Shown here: piece after piece, positions 35,381 through 43,936 of the stretch | How the letters are laid out: each line of letters begins with the position of its first letter | Numbering within the stretch: the first letter of the stretch is position 1 | NCBI RefSeq assembly: GCF_001741865.1 | Contig: NZ_CP017147.1 | Span: forward strand, 2,595,001 to 2,659,000 | Length of the DNA: 64,000 bases | DNA from: Bosea vaviloviae | GTDB taxonomy: Bacteria > Pseudomonadota > Alphaproteobacteria > Rhizobiales > Beijerinckiaceae | Direction: 5' to 3' | Position numbers and translations under genes: made by a program | The notes under the pieces: model-generated | What the model was told of the DNA's origin: nothing | The model's input: only the letters and a program-made list of their open reading frames with translations | Databases searched by the model: none

Positions 35381-35399
35381 GGGGGAGATCGAACGCAAG

Positions 35400-36290
35400 T
35401 CACCCCTCCTTCGGGTCGAGCGCGTCGCGCAGGCCGTCGCCGAGCAGGTTGAAGCCGAGCACGGCCAGGAAGATGGCGACGCCGGGCGCGACCGACATCC
35501 AGGGCGCCTGCTCCATGAAGTTCTTGGCGACGTTCAGCATCTGGCCCCAGGAGGGCGAGGGCGGCTGCTGGCCGAGGCCGAGGAAGGAGAGTGAGGCTTC
35601 CAGGATGATCGCCTGCGCCATGAACAATGTCGACTGCACGACGATGGGCGACATCGTGTTGGGCAGCACATGCACGAACATGAGGCGCAGGTCGCGCGCC
35701 CCCACGGCCCGCGCCCCCTCGACGAAATCCTCCGCCTTCACGCTCATCACCTGTCCGCGCACCAGCCGGATGAAGATCGGCACGGCCGAGAGGCCGATCG
35801 CGATCATCGCATTGGTCAGCGAGGGGCCAAGGATTGCGGCAAAGGCGATCGCAAGGATCAGGAAAGGGCAGGCGAGCATCGCTTCGGTCACGCGCGAGAT
35901 CGCGATATCGATCCAGCCGCTATACCAGCCCGAGAGCAGGCCGAAGGGGATGCCGATCGCCAGCGCGATCAGGACGGAGACGATGCCGGCAAGCAGCGAG
36001 GTCTGCGCCCCGTAGAACAGGCGCGAGACCTGGTCGCGGCCGAGCTCGTCCGTGCCGAACCAGTAGAGCTCGGAGGGCGGCTTGCGGATGGCGAGGAAGT
36101 TCGACTTCAGCGGGTCGGCGAGCGGCAGCAGCGGGGCGAGCAGCGCCATCAGCACGAAGACGAGCACGATCGCGCCGCCGATCAGCGCCGAGCGGTTGCG
36201 CAGGAGCTTGCTGAGCGCGCTGCGGCGCGGGCGCGGAGCGGGCTCGATGGCGCTTGCGGGCGCGGTTGTTTCGAGGGTCACATCCGCCAT
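35400..36290 (-). CDS. ABC transporter permease, DppC/GsiD type
   Basis: A 296-residue permease from the ATG at 36290. Marks: FGTDELGRDQVSRLFYGAQTSLLAG, the EAA loop GARAVGARDLRLMFVHVLPNTMSP and LLGDGLRDALDPKEG at the end. Its ATG overlaps the TGA of the DppB-type gene by one base (TGATG). Together with the receptor at 37491 it forms an importer for peptides or glutathione-like compounds; the ATPase gene is missing nearby. Confidence 0.95.
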   Translation of the reverse strand: MADVTLETTAPASAIEPAPRPRRSALSKLLRNRSALIGGAIVLVFVLMALLAPLLPLADPLKSNFLAIRKPPSELYWFGTDELGRDQVSRLFYGAQTSLLAGIVSVLIALAIGIPFGLLSGWYSGWIDIAISRVTEAMLACPFLILAIAFAAILGPSLTNAMIAIGLSAVPIFIRLVRGQVMSVKAEDFVEGARAVGARDLRLMFVHVLPNTMSPIVVQSTLFMAQAIILEASLSFLGLGQQPPSPSWGQMLNVAKNFMEQAPWMSVAPGVAIFLAVLGFNLLGDGLRDALDPKEG

Positions 36291-37234
36291 CAGCCGCTCC
36301 TCAGGCGCGGGTTGACGAGGACATAGAGCACATCGGCCAGGAGGTTCATCAGGATGAAGCCGATCGCAGTGCAGAGCACGACGCCCTGGACCACGCCATA
36401 GTCGCGGTTGAACACGGCGTCGATGATCAGCTTGCCGAAGCCTGGGATGGTGAAGACCTGCTCGGTCAGGACGGCACCGGCGAGCAATTCGCCGAAGAGC
36501 AGCGTCGAGAGCGTGATGATCGGCACCAGCGCATTGCGCAGCGCATGCCGGTTCACCACCGTGTCCTCGTCGAGGCCCTTGGCGCGGGCGGTGCGGACAT
36601 AGTCGGAGCGCAGCACCTCCAGCATCGCCGAACGGGTATGGCGCATGATGAAGGCGGCCAGCCCGCCGCCGAGCACGAAGGCCGGCATGATCAGGCGCTC
36701 GATCGAGGCTTTCGGATCGACGAAGATCGATTCGAAGCCCGAGGCCGGCAGCCATTTCAATTCGACCGAGACCACCAGGATCAGCATGATCCCGAGCCAG
36801 AAATGCGGGACCGACAGGCCAAACAGCGCGACCGCGCTCGCCGTGTAATCGGCCAGCGTGTCCTTGCGCCGCGCCGCGATGATGCCGGCCGGCAGGCCGA
36901 TGCCGACCGCGACGATCATCGAGGCGACGGCGAGCTGCACGGTGACGCCGAGCTTTTGCCAGATCAGCCCGAGCACCGGTACGCCGGTGCGTAGCGAGCG
37001 ACCGAAATCGCCCTGCACGACCTGGCCGAGCCAGGCGAAGAACTGGACGAAGATCGGATCGTCCATGCGATAGATTTCGCGCAGTTTTGCGATCACCTCC
37101 GGATCGCGCTCCTCGCCGGCGATGACGAGGAACGGGTCGCCCGGCAGCGCCCGCTGCAGCGCGAACACGAACAGCGCGACCAGGAACAGCGTCGGCAGCG
37201 CGATCAGGACGCGGCGGCCGATCAGCGCGAGCAT
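36290..37234 (-). CDS. ABC transporter permease, DppB/GsiC type
   Basis: A 314-residue permease with six helices. The start LALIGRRVLIALPTLFLVALFVFAL and the EAA loop YVRTARAKGLDEDTVVNRHALRNALVP are typical of DppB and GsiC. The end reads LLADVLYVLVNPRLRSG. It is followed, with a one-base overlap, by the DppC-type gene. A long palindrome with tandem repeats separates it from the receptor gene. Confidence 0.95.
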   Translation of the reverse strand: MLALIGRRVLIALPTLFLVALFVFALQRALPGDPFLVIAGEERDPEVIAKLREIYRMDDPIFVQFFAWLGQVVQGDFGRSLRTGVPVLGLIWQKLGVTVQLAVASMIVAVGIGLPAGIIAARRKDTLADYTASAVALFGLSVPHFWLGIMLILVVSVELKWLPASGFESIFVDPKASIERLIMPAFVLGGGLAAFIMRHTRSAMLEVLRSDYVRTARAKGLDEDTVVNRHALRNALVPIITLSTLLFGELLAGAVLTEQVFTIPGFGKLIIDAVFNRDYGVVQGVVLCTAIGFILMNLLADVLYVLVNPRLRSG

Positions 37235-37271
37235 GGTGCGCCGCTCGATTGAACTGGTCGATGAGCCGCGG

Positions 37272-37451
37272 CGTCATTGCGAGGAGCGAAAGCGACGAAG
37301 CAATCCAGGAGGACGTAGAGCTCTGCCGCTCCTGGATTGCTTCGCGGAGCCTGTACTCGGGCTTGCCGAAGGCAAGACCCGGGTGCTCGCCAAGACCCGG
37401 GTGTTCGCCAAGACCTGGGTGCTCGCCAAGATCTGGGTGCTCGCAATGACG
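37272..37451. repeat. Interspersed palindrome, CGTCATTGCGAG family, copy 3, enlarged by an 18-bp tandem array
   Basis: The left part is a normal copy with GAAGCAATCCAGG and CCTGGATTGCTTC arms. The right arm is interrupted by CGGAGCCTGTACTCGGGCTT and then four 18-bp units at 37373-37444 of the form CAAGACCCGGGTGCTCGC, before it resumes with AATGACG. The copy at 53527 carries the same insert with a single unit, in reverse orientation. Confidence 0.9.
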
Positions 37452-37490
37452 ACATGGTCAGGTCCGGTCGCAGAAAGCGTCTCGCCAGTC

Positions 37491-38996
37491 TCACTGCCGC
37501 TTCAGCCCGGACAGCCGGATCATCCCGTCGGGGTTGATCACGAAGCCCTGGAGGTTCGCGCGCAGCGCGAAATAGCGCTTGTCGTTGTAGAGATAGACGA
37601 TGGGCAACTCGTCCTGCAGGAATTTCTGAGCCGCGTCGTAGTGCCTCTTGCGTCCGGCTACGTCGTAGATCGTCCGGGCTTCGTCTAGGGCCTTGTCCAC
37701 CTCGGCATTGGAGTATTTGCCGTCGTTCTGGTTGCCCTTGGTGGTGACAAACTGGTGCAGATTTCCGTCCGGGTCGATGCGGCCCGACCAGCCGATCAGG
37801 CTCATCTGGAACTTGCCCTGCTGCTGGTCGCGCAGCTGGCTGGCGAATTCGGTCGAGCGGACCTGCACGTCGATACCGGTCTCCTGCGCCATCGCCTGAA
37901 TGACCTGCCCGACCTGCGCTTGAACCGGATTGTTGGTGACGAAGAGTTCGACCGAGACCTTCGACAGCCCGGCCTCTTTGAGCAGCGCCTTGGCCTTGGC
38001 GACGTCGCGGGCCGGCACCGGGAATTCGGCGCTGAGATAGGGGTTGCCCGGGTTGAAGGGCTGGATTATCGGCTCGTACAGGCCGTCGAACACCGCGTCG
38101 TTCAGAACCTTGCGGTCGATCGAGAGCGAGAGCGCCTGGCGTACGCGCTTGTCCATGCCCATGGGTTGCTTGGCGCCGTCACCATTATTGGTGTTGATGG
38201 TGATGCCCTGGTAGCCGAGATTGGCGACGCTCATGACCTTGATCGACTTGTCGGCTTGGGCCGATTTCACGTCGGTCGGTGCGAGCCGCTCCAGGATATC
38301 CAGTTCGCCGGCGCGCAGATTTGCCAGCCGCACCGTGGTGTCGGGGATCGAGCGATAGATGATGCGGTCGAAATGGTAATTCGCCGCCTCCCAATGCTCC
38401 TTGAACTTCTCCAGCACGATGCGGTCGTTCTGGACGCGCTCGACGAATTTATAGGGGCCGGAACAGACCGGCTTGGTGGCGACGTCGCCGCTCAGGCTCT
38501 TGGGCGCCAGCATCATGCCGGCGCGGTCGGTGAGCTGCGCCAGGAGCGTCGCATCGGGGCGCTTCAGCTTCATCACGATGGTCGAGGCGTCGGGCGTCTC
38601 GATGCTGTCGACCGAGGCGAGCTCGGATTTGCGCAGCGAGTCGGGCAGGGTCCGGGCGCGCTCGAGATTGGCTTTGGCGGCCTCCGCGTTGAAGACGTCG
38701 CCATCATGGAATTTGGCGTCGGTCCTGAGCTTCATCGTCAGCGTCAGCCCGTCCGCCGAGAAGCTCCACTCGGTCGCGAGCCTTGGCACCAGCTTCAGCT
38801 CGGGCGTGATGTCGAGCAGCTTGTCGCAGAGCCCCTTGAAGACGATGCGGCCGACGAAGGTGCGCGCCTTGTGCGGGTCGAGCATGTCGGGGTCTTCCTG
38901 CAGCCCGACGCGCAGGGTCGAAGGCGTTTGGGCTGCGACAGGGAGCGCCGCCAGCGCCAGCAGGCCGGCCGAGGCCAGGGTGGTCAGGAGCTTCAT
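37491..38996 (-). CDS. ABC transporter substrate-binding protein, family 5 (peptide/glutathione type)
   Basis: A 501-residue periplasmic receptor. A Sec signal peptide, LASAGLLALAALPVAA, is cleaved before QTPSTL. SBP_bac_5 marks are LRVGLQEDPDMLDPHKART and MKLRTDAKFHDGDVFNAEAAK. It heads a minus-strand operon of receptor, two permeases, GGT and DUF1028. That content suggests a ligand such as glutathione or a gamma-glutamyl peptide, by analogy with the Gsi system. Confidence 0.93.
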   Translation of the reverse strand: MKLLTTLASAGLLALAALPVAAQTPSTLRVGLQEDPDMLDPHKARTFVGRIVFKGLCDKLLDITPELKLVPRLATEWSFSADGLTLTMKLRTDAKFHDGDVFNAEAAKANLERARTLPDSLRKSELASVDSIETPDASTIVMKLKRPDATLLAQLTDRAGMMLAPKSLSGDVATKPVCSGPYKFVERVQNDRIVLEKFKEHWEAANYHFDRIIYRSIPDTTVRLANLRAGELDILERLAPTDVKSAQADKSIKVMSVANLGYQGITINTNNGDGAKQPMGMDKRVRQALSLSIDRKVLNDAVFDGLYEPIIQPFNPGNPYLSAEFPVPARDVAKAKALLKEAGLSKVSVELFVTNNPVQAQVGQVIQAMAQETGIDVQVRSTEFASQLRDQQQGKFQMSLIGWSGRIDPDGNLHQFVTTKGNQNDGKYSNAEVDKALDEARTIYDVAGRKRHYDAAQKFLQDELPIVYLYNDKRYFALRANLQGFVINPDGMIRLSGLKRQ

Positions 38997-39344
38997 GCGG
39001 TGGTCCCCTCTCTATCTCTCGTTCGGTCTATGTCTTGTTCGGTCTCATGGCGCCGCTCTCCCGTTCTGTCGCGAGCCGGGTTCTGACGACCGGTTGCATC
39101 GCGTCTATGGTGAACGGTAGCGGCGCCTGATTTCGTTCCACTCGGTACTAGGCTGGCGCAATTTCGTCGCGGCGTCGATGGCTATCCTGTTGCCCGTGCC
39201 GCAATCCTGCATGCTTTCGCAGCGCGTCCTCGCATGCAAGTTGACGGCCAAGGAACCTGCCATGTCGAGGACACGCCATGCGCCCGCATCTGTCACTTGC
39301 GCCGCGATCTCTGGTAACAACGCGGCAAGGATGACGCGAAGCGC
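38997..39344. other. Non-coding region between the receptor gene and the DUF1537 kinase
   Basis: Nearly 350 bases without a supportable gene between divergent starts. A short minus-strand open frame (39105-39320) lacks a ribosome site and any recognisable family. The promoters of both flanking genes must lie here; I could not define their boxes. Confidence 0.35.
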
Positions 39345-39371
39345 ACCATGTTGTGACTTACCATGTTGTGA
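39345..39371. promoter_or_regulatory. Direct repeat ACCATGTTGTGA x2 before the kinase gene
   Basis: Two identical 12-bp units at 39345-39356 and 39360-39371, 15 bases apart, end 21 bases before the ATG. They may be an operator half-site pair, possibly with the GntR/DeoR regulators that usually control otnK-like genes; none is encoded here. Confidence 0.4.
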
Positions 39372-39392
39372 TCTGGGAATGGAACGAAGCCG

Positions 39393-40673
39393 ATGCTGCT
39401 GGGTGTGATCGCCGACGACATGACGGGTGCGACCGATGTCGCGCTGATGCTGAACCGCGCCGGCATGCGCACCATCCAGGTCATTGGCGCGCCAAGCACC
39501 GGGGCATCAAGCGCGGGCGCATCGCTTCCCGATGCCGATGCGGTCGTCGTGGCGCTGAAATCGCGCACCAACCCGGTCGCTGAGGCGGTGGCGGATTCGC
39601 TCAGTGCTTGCGAGGCGCTGCTGGCGGCCGGCGCGAAGCAGATCCTGTTCAAATATTGCTCGACCTTCGATTCGACGGCGCAGGGCAATATCGGCCCGGT
39701 CGCGGATGCGCTGATGCAGCGGCTCGGCACCGGGATGGCGATCATCTGCCCGGCCTTCCCCGCCAATGGCCGCTCGATCTACCAGGGCTATCTCTTCGTC
39801 GGCGCGGTGCCGCTGCATGAAAGCTCGATGAAGGACCATCCGCTGACGCCGATGCGCGATTCGAACCTGATGCGGTTGATGGGCGCGCAGACCAAGGCGC
39901 CGGTCGGTCATGTCGGCTATGCCACGGTGCTGGCGGGTGCTGAGGCCGTGAAGGCGCGTTTCGCTGCGCTGGCGGGGGAGGGGGCGCGCTATGTCGTCAC
40001 CGACGCGCTGACCAATGACGACCTGATGGTACTGGGCAAGGCCGTTGCCGGCCATGTCCTGCTGACCGGCGGCTCCGGCATCGCGATGGGCCTGCCGCAG
40101 AATTTCCGCGAGGCCGGGCTGCTGCGGCAGCGCGCCGCGCCTGTGAGCCTGAGCGCGCCGAAGGGCCGCGCCGGCATCATCTCCGGCAGCTGCTCGACGG
40201 CGACGCGCGGGCAGATCAAGGCGGCGGTCGCCGCGGGCTACCCCGCTTTGAAGGTCGACCCGCTGGCGCTGGCCGCCGGCACGCAGAGCGCGGCGCAGCT
40301 TGCCGCCTGGGCACTGGCGCAGCCGCAGGACAAGCCCTTCCTGCTCTATTCCAGCGATGATCCGGCCGAGGTCGCCGCGATCCAGGACAAGCTCGGCCGC
40401 GACAAGGCGGGCGAGACGGTCGAGCACGCTTTCGCCGAGACCGCGCGGCTCCTCGCCGATGGCGGCGTCTCCAAGCTGCTCGTCGCCGGCGGCGAGACCT
40501 CCGGGGCCGTCGTCCAGGGGCTCGGCATCGGGACGCTGGAGATCGGCCCCGAAATCGATCCGGGCGTGCCCTGGACGCGCGTCGTCGCCGGTCCCGATCT
40601 CGTGATTGCGCTGAAATCCGGCAATTTCGGCACGCCCGACTTCTTCCTCAAGGCCTGGGCCTTGCTGGATTGA
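39393..40673 (+). CDS. otnK: Four-carbon acid sugar kinase (DUF1537, 3-oxo-tetronate kinase-like)
   Basis: A 426-residue kinase of the OtnK/DtnK group, which phosphorylates 3-oxo-tetronate or related C4 acid sugars at C4. The N-terminal domain has MLLGVIADDMTGATDVALML, and the ATP-binding C-terminal domain has SGSCSTATRGQ, LLVAGGETSGAVVQ and LKSGNFGTPDF, all diagnostic. The usual partners (OtnC aldolase, OtnI isomerase, dehydrogenase) are absent, so it is an isolated pathway gene. Whether the substrate is L-threonate or D-erythronate derived cannot be told. Confidence 0.9.
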   Translation: MLLGVIADDMTGATDVALMLNRAGMRTIQVIGAPSTGASSAGASLPDADAVVVALKSRTNPVAEAVADSLSACEALLAAGAKQILFKYCSTFDSTAQGNIGPVADALMQRLGTGMAIICPAFPANGRSIYQGYLFVGAVPLHESSMKDHPLTPMRDSNLMRLMGAQTKAPVGHVGYATVLAGAEAVKARFAALAGEGARYVVTDALTNDDLMVLGKAVAGHVLLTGGSGIAMGLPQNFREAGLLRQRAAPVSLSAPKGRAGIISGSCSTATRGQIKAAVAAGYPALKVDPLALAAGTQSAAQLAAWALAQPQDKPFLLYSSDDPAEVAAIQDKLGRDKAGETVEHAFAETARLLADGGVSKLLVAGGETSGAVVQGLGIGTLEIGPEIDPGVPWTRVVAGPDLVIALKSGNFGTPDFFLKAWALLD

Positions 40674-40739
40674 GGGTTTGGGCCCGGTTTCGGCCAGGCC
40701 GCGCTCCCGGCGCGGTTCCGGTCCCGCGAAACTCGTATA

Positions 40740-40787
40740 GGATGCTTGGCGCTTGGGATGCTTAGCGTTTGGGATTCTTGGCGTTCA
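40740..40787. repeat. Three 16-bp tandem repeats in the matA leader
   Basis: Units GGATGCTTGGCGCTTG, GGATGCTTAGCGTTTG and GGATTCTTGGCGTTCA are head to tail, ending 13 bases before the matA ATG and just before its GGAGG. Two to five differences separate the units. They could be repeated regulator sites or an mRNA leader element. Confidence 0.8.
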
Positions 40788-40800
40788 ACTGGAGGTCCGC

Positions 40801-42132
40801 ATGGATATGGCGTTTCTCGGAGACCTTCTGACCAGCGTGGCGGATCGCGGCCGGGCGCTGATCGGCTTCGAACGCTTTGCCGGGCGCAACCGGCCGATCG
40901 ACCGGCTCTGCGAGGATCTGCTCTCGGGGCGCGGCGAAGCCTCGGGCATGGCGCTGGCGCAGGCGGTCCTGAACGCCTGGGAAGGGCTCGACCGGCAGGG
41001 CCGGCAGGCCTTCTTCATGATGCTCCAGGAGCGTTTCGGGCCGGATCAGGAGCGATTGGGCAAGGCGATCGAGGCCTATCGCAAGGAGCCCGGCACGGCT
41101 GCGATCGCTGCCCTGCATTTCGCCTCCGAACCGCGCCGGCAGGAATTGCTGCGCCGGCTCAACCTCGCGCCCGACGGCACGCATGTTCTGGTGCGGATGC
41201 GCGAGGCGCTGTTCGAGGCGATGGAGGCCGAGCCTGAGCTCAAGGCCGTCGACAGCGATTTCCGCCACCTCTTCGGCTCCTGGTTCAACCGCGGCTTCCT
41301 GGTCCTGCGCCGGATCGACTGGCGCAGCCCCGCCAATGTCCTGGAAAAGATCATCCGCTACGAGGCGGTGCACGAGATCCAGGGCTGGGACGATCTGCGC
41401 CGCAGGTTGGAGCCGGCCGACCGCCGCTGCTTCGCCTTCTTCCACCCGCAACTCGTCGACGAGCCGTTGATCTTCGTCGAGGTCGCGCTGACCGGCGCGA
41501 TTCCGCACAGCATCGGCGAGCTCCTGAGCGGCGAGCGCGAGGTGCTGTCCGCCCAGGCGGCGACGACGGCCGTGTTCTATTCGATCTCGAACTGCCAGGA
41601 GGGGTTGCGCGGCATCTCCTTCGGCAATTTCCTGATCAAGCAGGTGGCCGAGGACCTGAAGCGCGAATTGCCGGGGCTCGAGACCTTCGTCACGCTCTCG
41701 CCGGTGCCGGGTTTCGCGCGCTGGCTCGACGACATCATTGCCGATCCGGGAGATTTCCACCTGAGCAATGAGGAGCGCTCGGAACTCGCGCGCCCGGCCA
41801 GCGAGACGGGCCTGCTCGACGATCCGGCCAAGGCAAGGCGCGACAAGCTGCTCGGCCAGATGGCGGCGCAATATCTGCTGCGGGCCCGCACGGCCTCGGG
41901 ACGCGTCATCGATCCCGTCGCGCGCTTCCATCTCGGCAATGGCGCGCGGCTTGAGCGCATCAATGTCGGCGGCAACCTCTCGGCGCGGGGCTTGCGCGAA
42001 GCCCATGGCGTGATGGTCAATTATCGCTATGACCTCGGCGATATCGAGATCAATCACGAGGCCTTCGCCACCCGCAACACGGTCGTCGCCTCCTCGGGCG
42101 TGCGCAAGCTGCTGCGGCCGGCAGCCGGATGA
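40801..42132 (+). CDS. matA: Malonyl-CoA decarboxylase
   Basis: A 443-residue enzyme that converts malonyl-CoA to acetyl-CoA and CO2. The N-terminal helical domain covers residues 1-130 and the acetyltransferase-like catalytic domain the rest. The catalytic Ser is expected in FYSISNCQEGLRGISFGN and the catalytic His in ARFHLGNGARLERIN. The ATG at 40801 follows GGAGG at five bases. With matB downstream it forms the malonate pathway (malonate to malonyl-CoA to acetyl-CoA). No MatC carrier or MatR regulator is adjacent. Confidence 0.95.
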   Translation: MDMAFLGDLLTSVADRGRALIGFERFAGRNRPIDRLCEDLLSGRGEASGMALAQAVLNAWEGLDRQGRQAFFMMLQERFGPDQERLGKAIEAYRKEPGTAAIAALHFASEPRRQELLRRLNLAPDGTHVLVRMREALFEAMEAEPELKAVDSDFRHLFGSWFNRGFLVLRRIDWRSPANVLEKIIRYEAVHEIQGWDDLRRRLEPADRRCFAFFHPQLVDEPLIFVEVALTGAIPHSIGELLSGEREVLSAQAATTAVFYSISNCQEGLRGISFGNFLIKQVAEDLKRELPGLETFVTLSPVPGFARWLDDIIADPGDFHLSNEERSELARPASETGLLDDPAKARRDKLLGQMAAQYLLRARTASGRVIDPVARFHLGNGARLERINVGGNLSARGLREAHGVMVNYRYDLGDIEINHEAFATRNTVVASSGVRKLLRPAAG

Positions 42133-42249
42133 GGCGAAGGCGAGTAGCGAATGGCGAATGGATAAGCCATCGCTCTCTTCGCCACTCGCCACTCGCCATT
42201 CGCCACTCGCCATTCGCTACCCGCTACTCGCCATTCGCTACCCGCTTTC
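42133..42249. repeat. Heptamer-type tandem array between matA and matB
   Basis: The plus strand repeats CGCCACT, CGCCATT, CGCTACC and CGCTACT head to tail over 42180-42247. A short complementary stretch, AGTAGCGAATGGCGAATGG, lies at 42144-42162, so the transcript can fold back. It fills nearly the whole gap between the two genes. Confidence 0.8.
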
Positions 42250-42267
42250 GAAGAAGGACCCGAAATC

Positions 42268-43815
42268 ATGGGCAACCACCTGTTCGACCTCGTCAGGTCG
42301 CGTATCCCCGCGCCGAACGCGCCTTTTGCGACGCTCGATGACGGCCGCAGCTACAGCTATGCCGACATGGTTGCGGTCTCCTCCCGCTTTGCCAATGCGC
42401 TGGTCGGGCTTGGGGTGAAGCCCGGCGACCGCGTCGCGGTGCAGGTCGAGAAGAGCATCGAGGCCTTGATGCTCTATCTCGGCACGGTCCGCGCCGGCGC
42501 GATCTTCCTGCCGCTGAACACCGCCTATACCCCTGCCGAGATCGAGTATTTCCTTGGCGATGCCGAGCCCGCGGTCTTCGTCTGCGATCCCGCCAAGGCG
42601 CAGGCCCTGAAGCCTTATGCCGAGAAGGCCGGTTCGAAGCTCGAGACGCTCGGCGTCTGGCGTTCAGCCGATGTCTCCGCCGGCACGCTCTCCGACAAGG
42701 CGCTGGCTGCTGCGACCGAGTTCGCCGATGTCGCGCGTGGGCCCGATGATCTCGCCGCCATCCTCTACACCTCGGGCACGACCGGCCGCTCCAAGGGCGC
42801 GATGCTGAGCCATGACAATCTGGCCTCGAACGCGCTCGCTTTGGTCGACTACTGGCGCTTCACCAAGGACGACGTGCTGCTGCATGCGCTGCCGATCTTC
42901 CACACGCATGGGCTTTTCGTCGCCACCAATGTCGTGCTGCTCTCGGGCAGCGCGATGATCCTGCTGCCGAAATTCGATCCGGACCAGGTCTTCAAATATC
43001 TGCCCCAGGCGAGCTGCATGATGGGCGTGCCGACCTTCTATGTCCGGCTGCTGCAGGATAACAGGCTGACCAAGGCGGCGACGCAGCATATGCGCCTCTT
43101 CGTCTCCGGCTCGGCCCCCTTGCTCGCCGAGACCCATCGCGAATGGCGCGAGCGCACCGGCCACGCCATCCTCGAGCGCTATGGCATGACCGAGACCAAT
43201 ATGAACACCTCCAACCCCTATGAGGGCGAGCGGGTGGCGGGCACGGTCGGCTTCCCGCTGCCGGGCGTCTCCGCCCGCGTCACCGACCCCGAGACGGCGA
43301 AGGTGCTGGGCGCCGACGAGATCGGCATGATCGAGGTCAAGGGCCCCAACGTCTTCAAGGGCTATTGGCGCAATCCTGAGAAGACGGCGGCCGAGTTCCG
43401 CCCTGACGGCTTCTTCATCACCGGCGATCTCGGCAAGATCGACCCCGCCGGCTATGTCCATATCGTCGGGCGCGGCAAGGACCTGATCATCACCGGCGGC
43501 TACAATGTCTATCCCAAGGAGGTCGAGACCGAGATCGACGAGATGCAGGGCGTGGTCGAAAGCGCCGTCATCGGCTGTCCGCACCCCGATTTCGGCGAGG
43601 GTGTCACCGCCGTCGTGGTGGTCAAGCCCGGCGCGACGATCACCGCCGCCTCGATCGCCAAGACGCTGGAGCAGCGCCTGGCCAAGTTCAAATTGCCCAA
43701 GCAGGTCTTCATCGTCGACGATCTGCCGCGCAACACCATGGGCAAGGTCCAGAAGAACCTGCTGCGCGAGACCTATAAGGACATCTACGCCAGGCAGATG
43801 AAGGCGGGGGAGTAA
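42268..43815 (+). CDS. matB: Malonyl-CoA synthetase (malonate-CoA ligase)
   Basis: A 515-residue ANL-superfamily adenylating enzyme. The P-loop motif is LYTSGTTGRSKGAMLSH, A5 is ERYGMTETNMNTSNPYEGER (the MatB form with MNTSNPY), A7 is FFITGDLGKID, and the final Lys lies in NTMGKVQKN. It activates malonate with ATP and CoA. It lies 135 bases after matA, with a repeat array between. Assignment as MatB rather than a generic acyl-CoA ligase rests on the TSNPY motif and the matA neighbour. Confidence 0.94.
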   Translation: MGNHLFDLVRSRIPAPNAPFATLDDGRSYSYADMVAVSSRFANALVGLGVKPGDRVAVQVEKSIEALMLYLGTVRAGAIFLPLNTAYTPAEIEYFLGDAEPAVFVCDPAKAQALKPYAEKAGSKLETLGVWRSADVSAGTLSDKALAAATEFADVARGPDDLAAILYTSGTTGRSKGAMLSHDNLASNALALVDYWRFTKDDVLLHALPIFHTHGLFVATNVVLLSGSAMILLPKFDPDQVFKYLPQASCMMGVPTFYVRLLQDNRLTKAATQHMRLFVSGSAPLLAETHREWRERTGHAILERYGMTETNMNTSNPYEGERVAGTVGFPLPGVSARVTDPETAKVLGADEIGMIEVKGPNVFKGYWRNPEKTAAEFRPDGFFITGDLGKIDPAGYVHIVGRGKDLIITGGYNVYPKEVETEIDEMQGVVESAVIGCPHPDFGEGVTAVVVVKPGATITAASIAKTLEQRLAKFKLPKQVFIVDDLPRNTMGKVQKNLLRETYKDIYARQMKAGE

Positions 43816-43822
43816 GGCTCTC

Positions 43823-43904
43823 CGTCAGTGCGAGCGTAGCGAAGCAATCCAGAGGCGGCAGCGCTCTACGTCTCCTGGATTGCTTCGCTACGCTCGCAAT
43901 GACG
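43823..43904. repeat. Interspersed palindrome, CGTCATTGCGAG family, copy 4
   Basis: CGTCAGTGCGAGCGTAGCGA at the left and TCGCTACGCTCGCAATGACG at the right, with inner GAAGCAATCCAGA and CTGGATTGCTTC arms. It lies between matB and the convergent MBL gene. Confidence 0.9.
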
Positions 43905-43936
43905 GCGCGGTTCCCCGCCAAGGCAACAACGCAGCC

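Noticed and set aside
37373..37444. Regular 18-bp repeats considered as a CRISPR array
   Set aside because: The units are head to tail without spacers and lie inside a palindromic element; no cas genes are present.
39105..39320. Small minus-strand open frame between receptor and kinase genes
   Set aside because: No ribosome site, no recognisable family, and it lies in a region that must hold two divergent promoters.
42180..42247. Short repeats considered as a CRISPR or origin iteron array
   Set aside because: The units are only seven bases, without spacers, and no replication or cas gene is near; better explained as a slippage-prone intergenic array.
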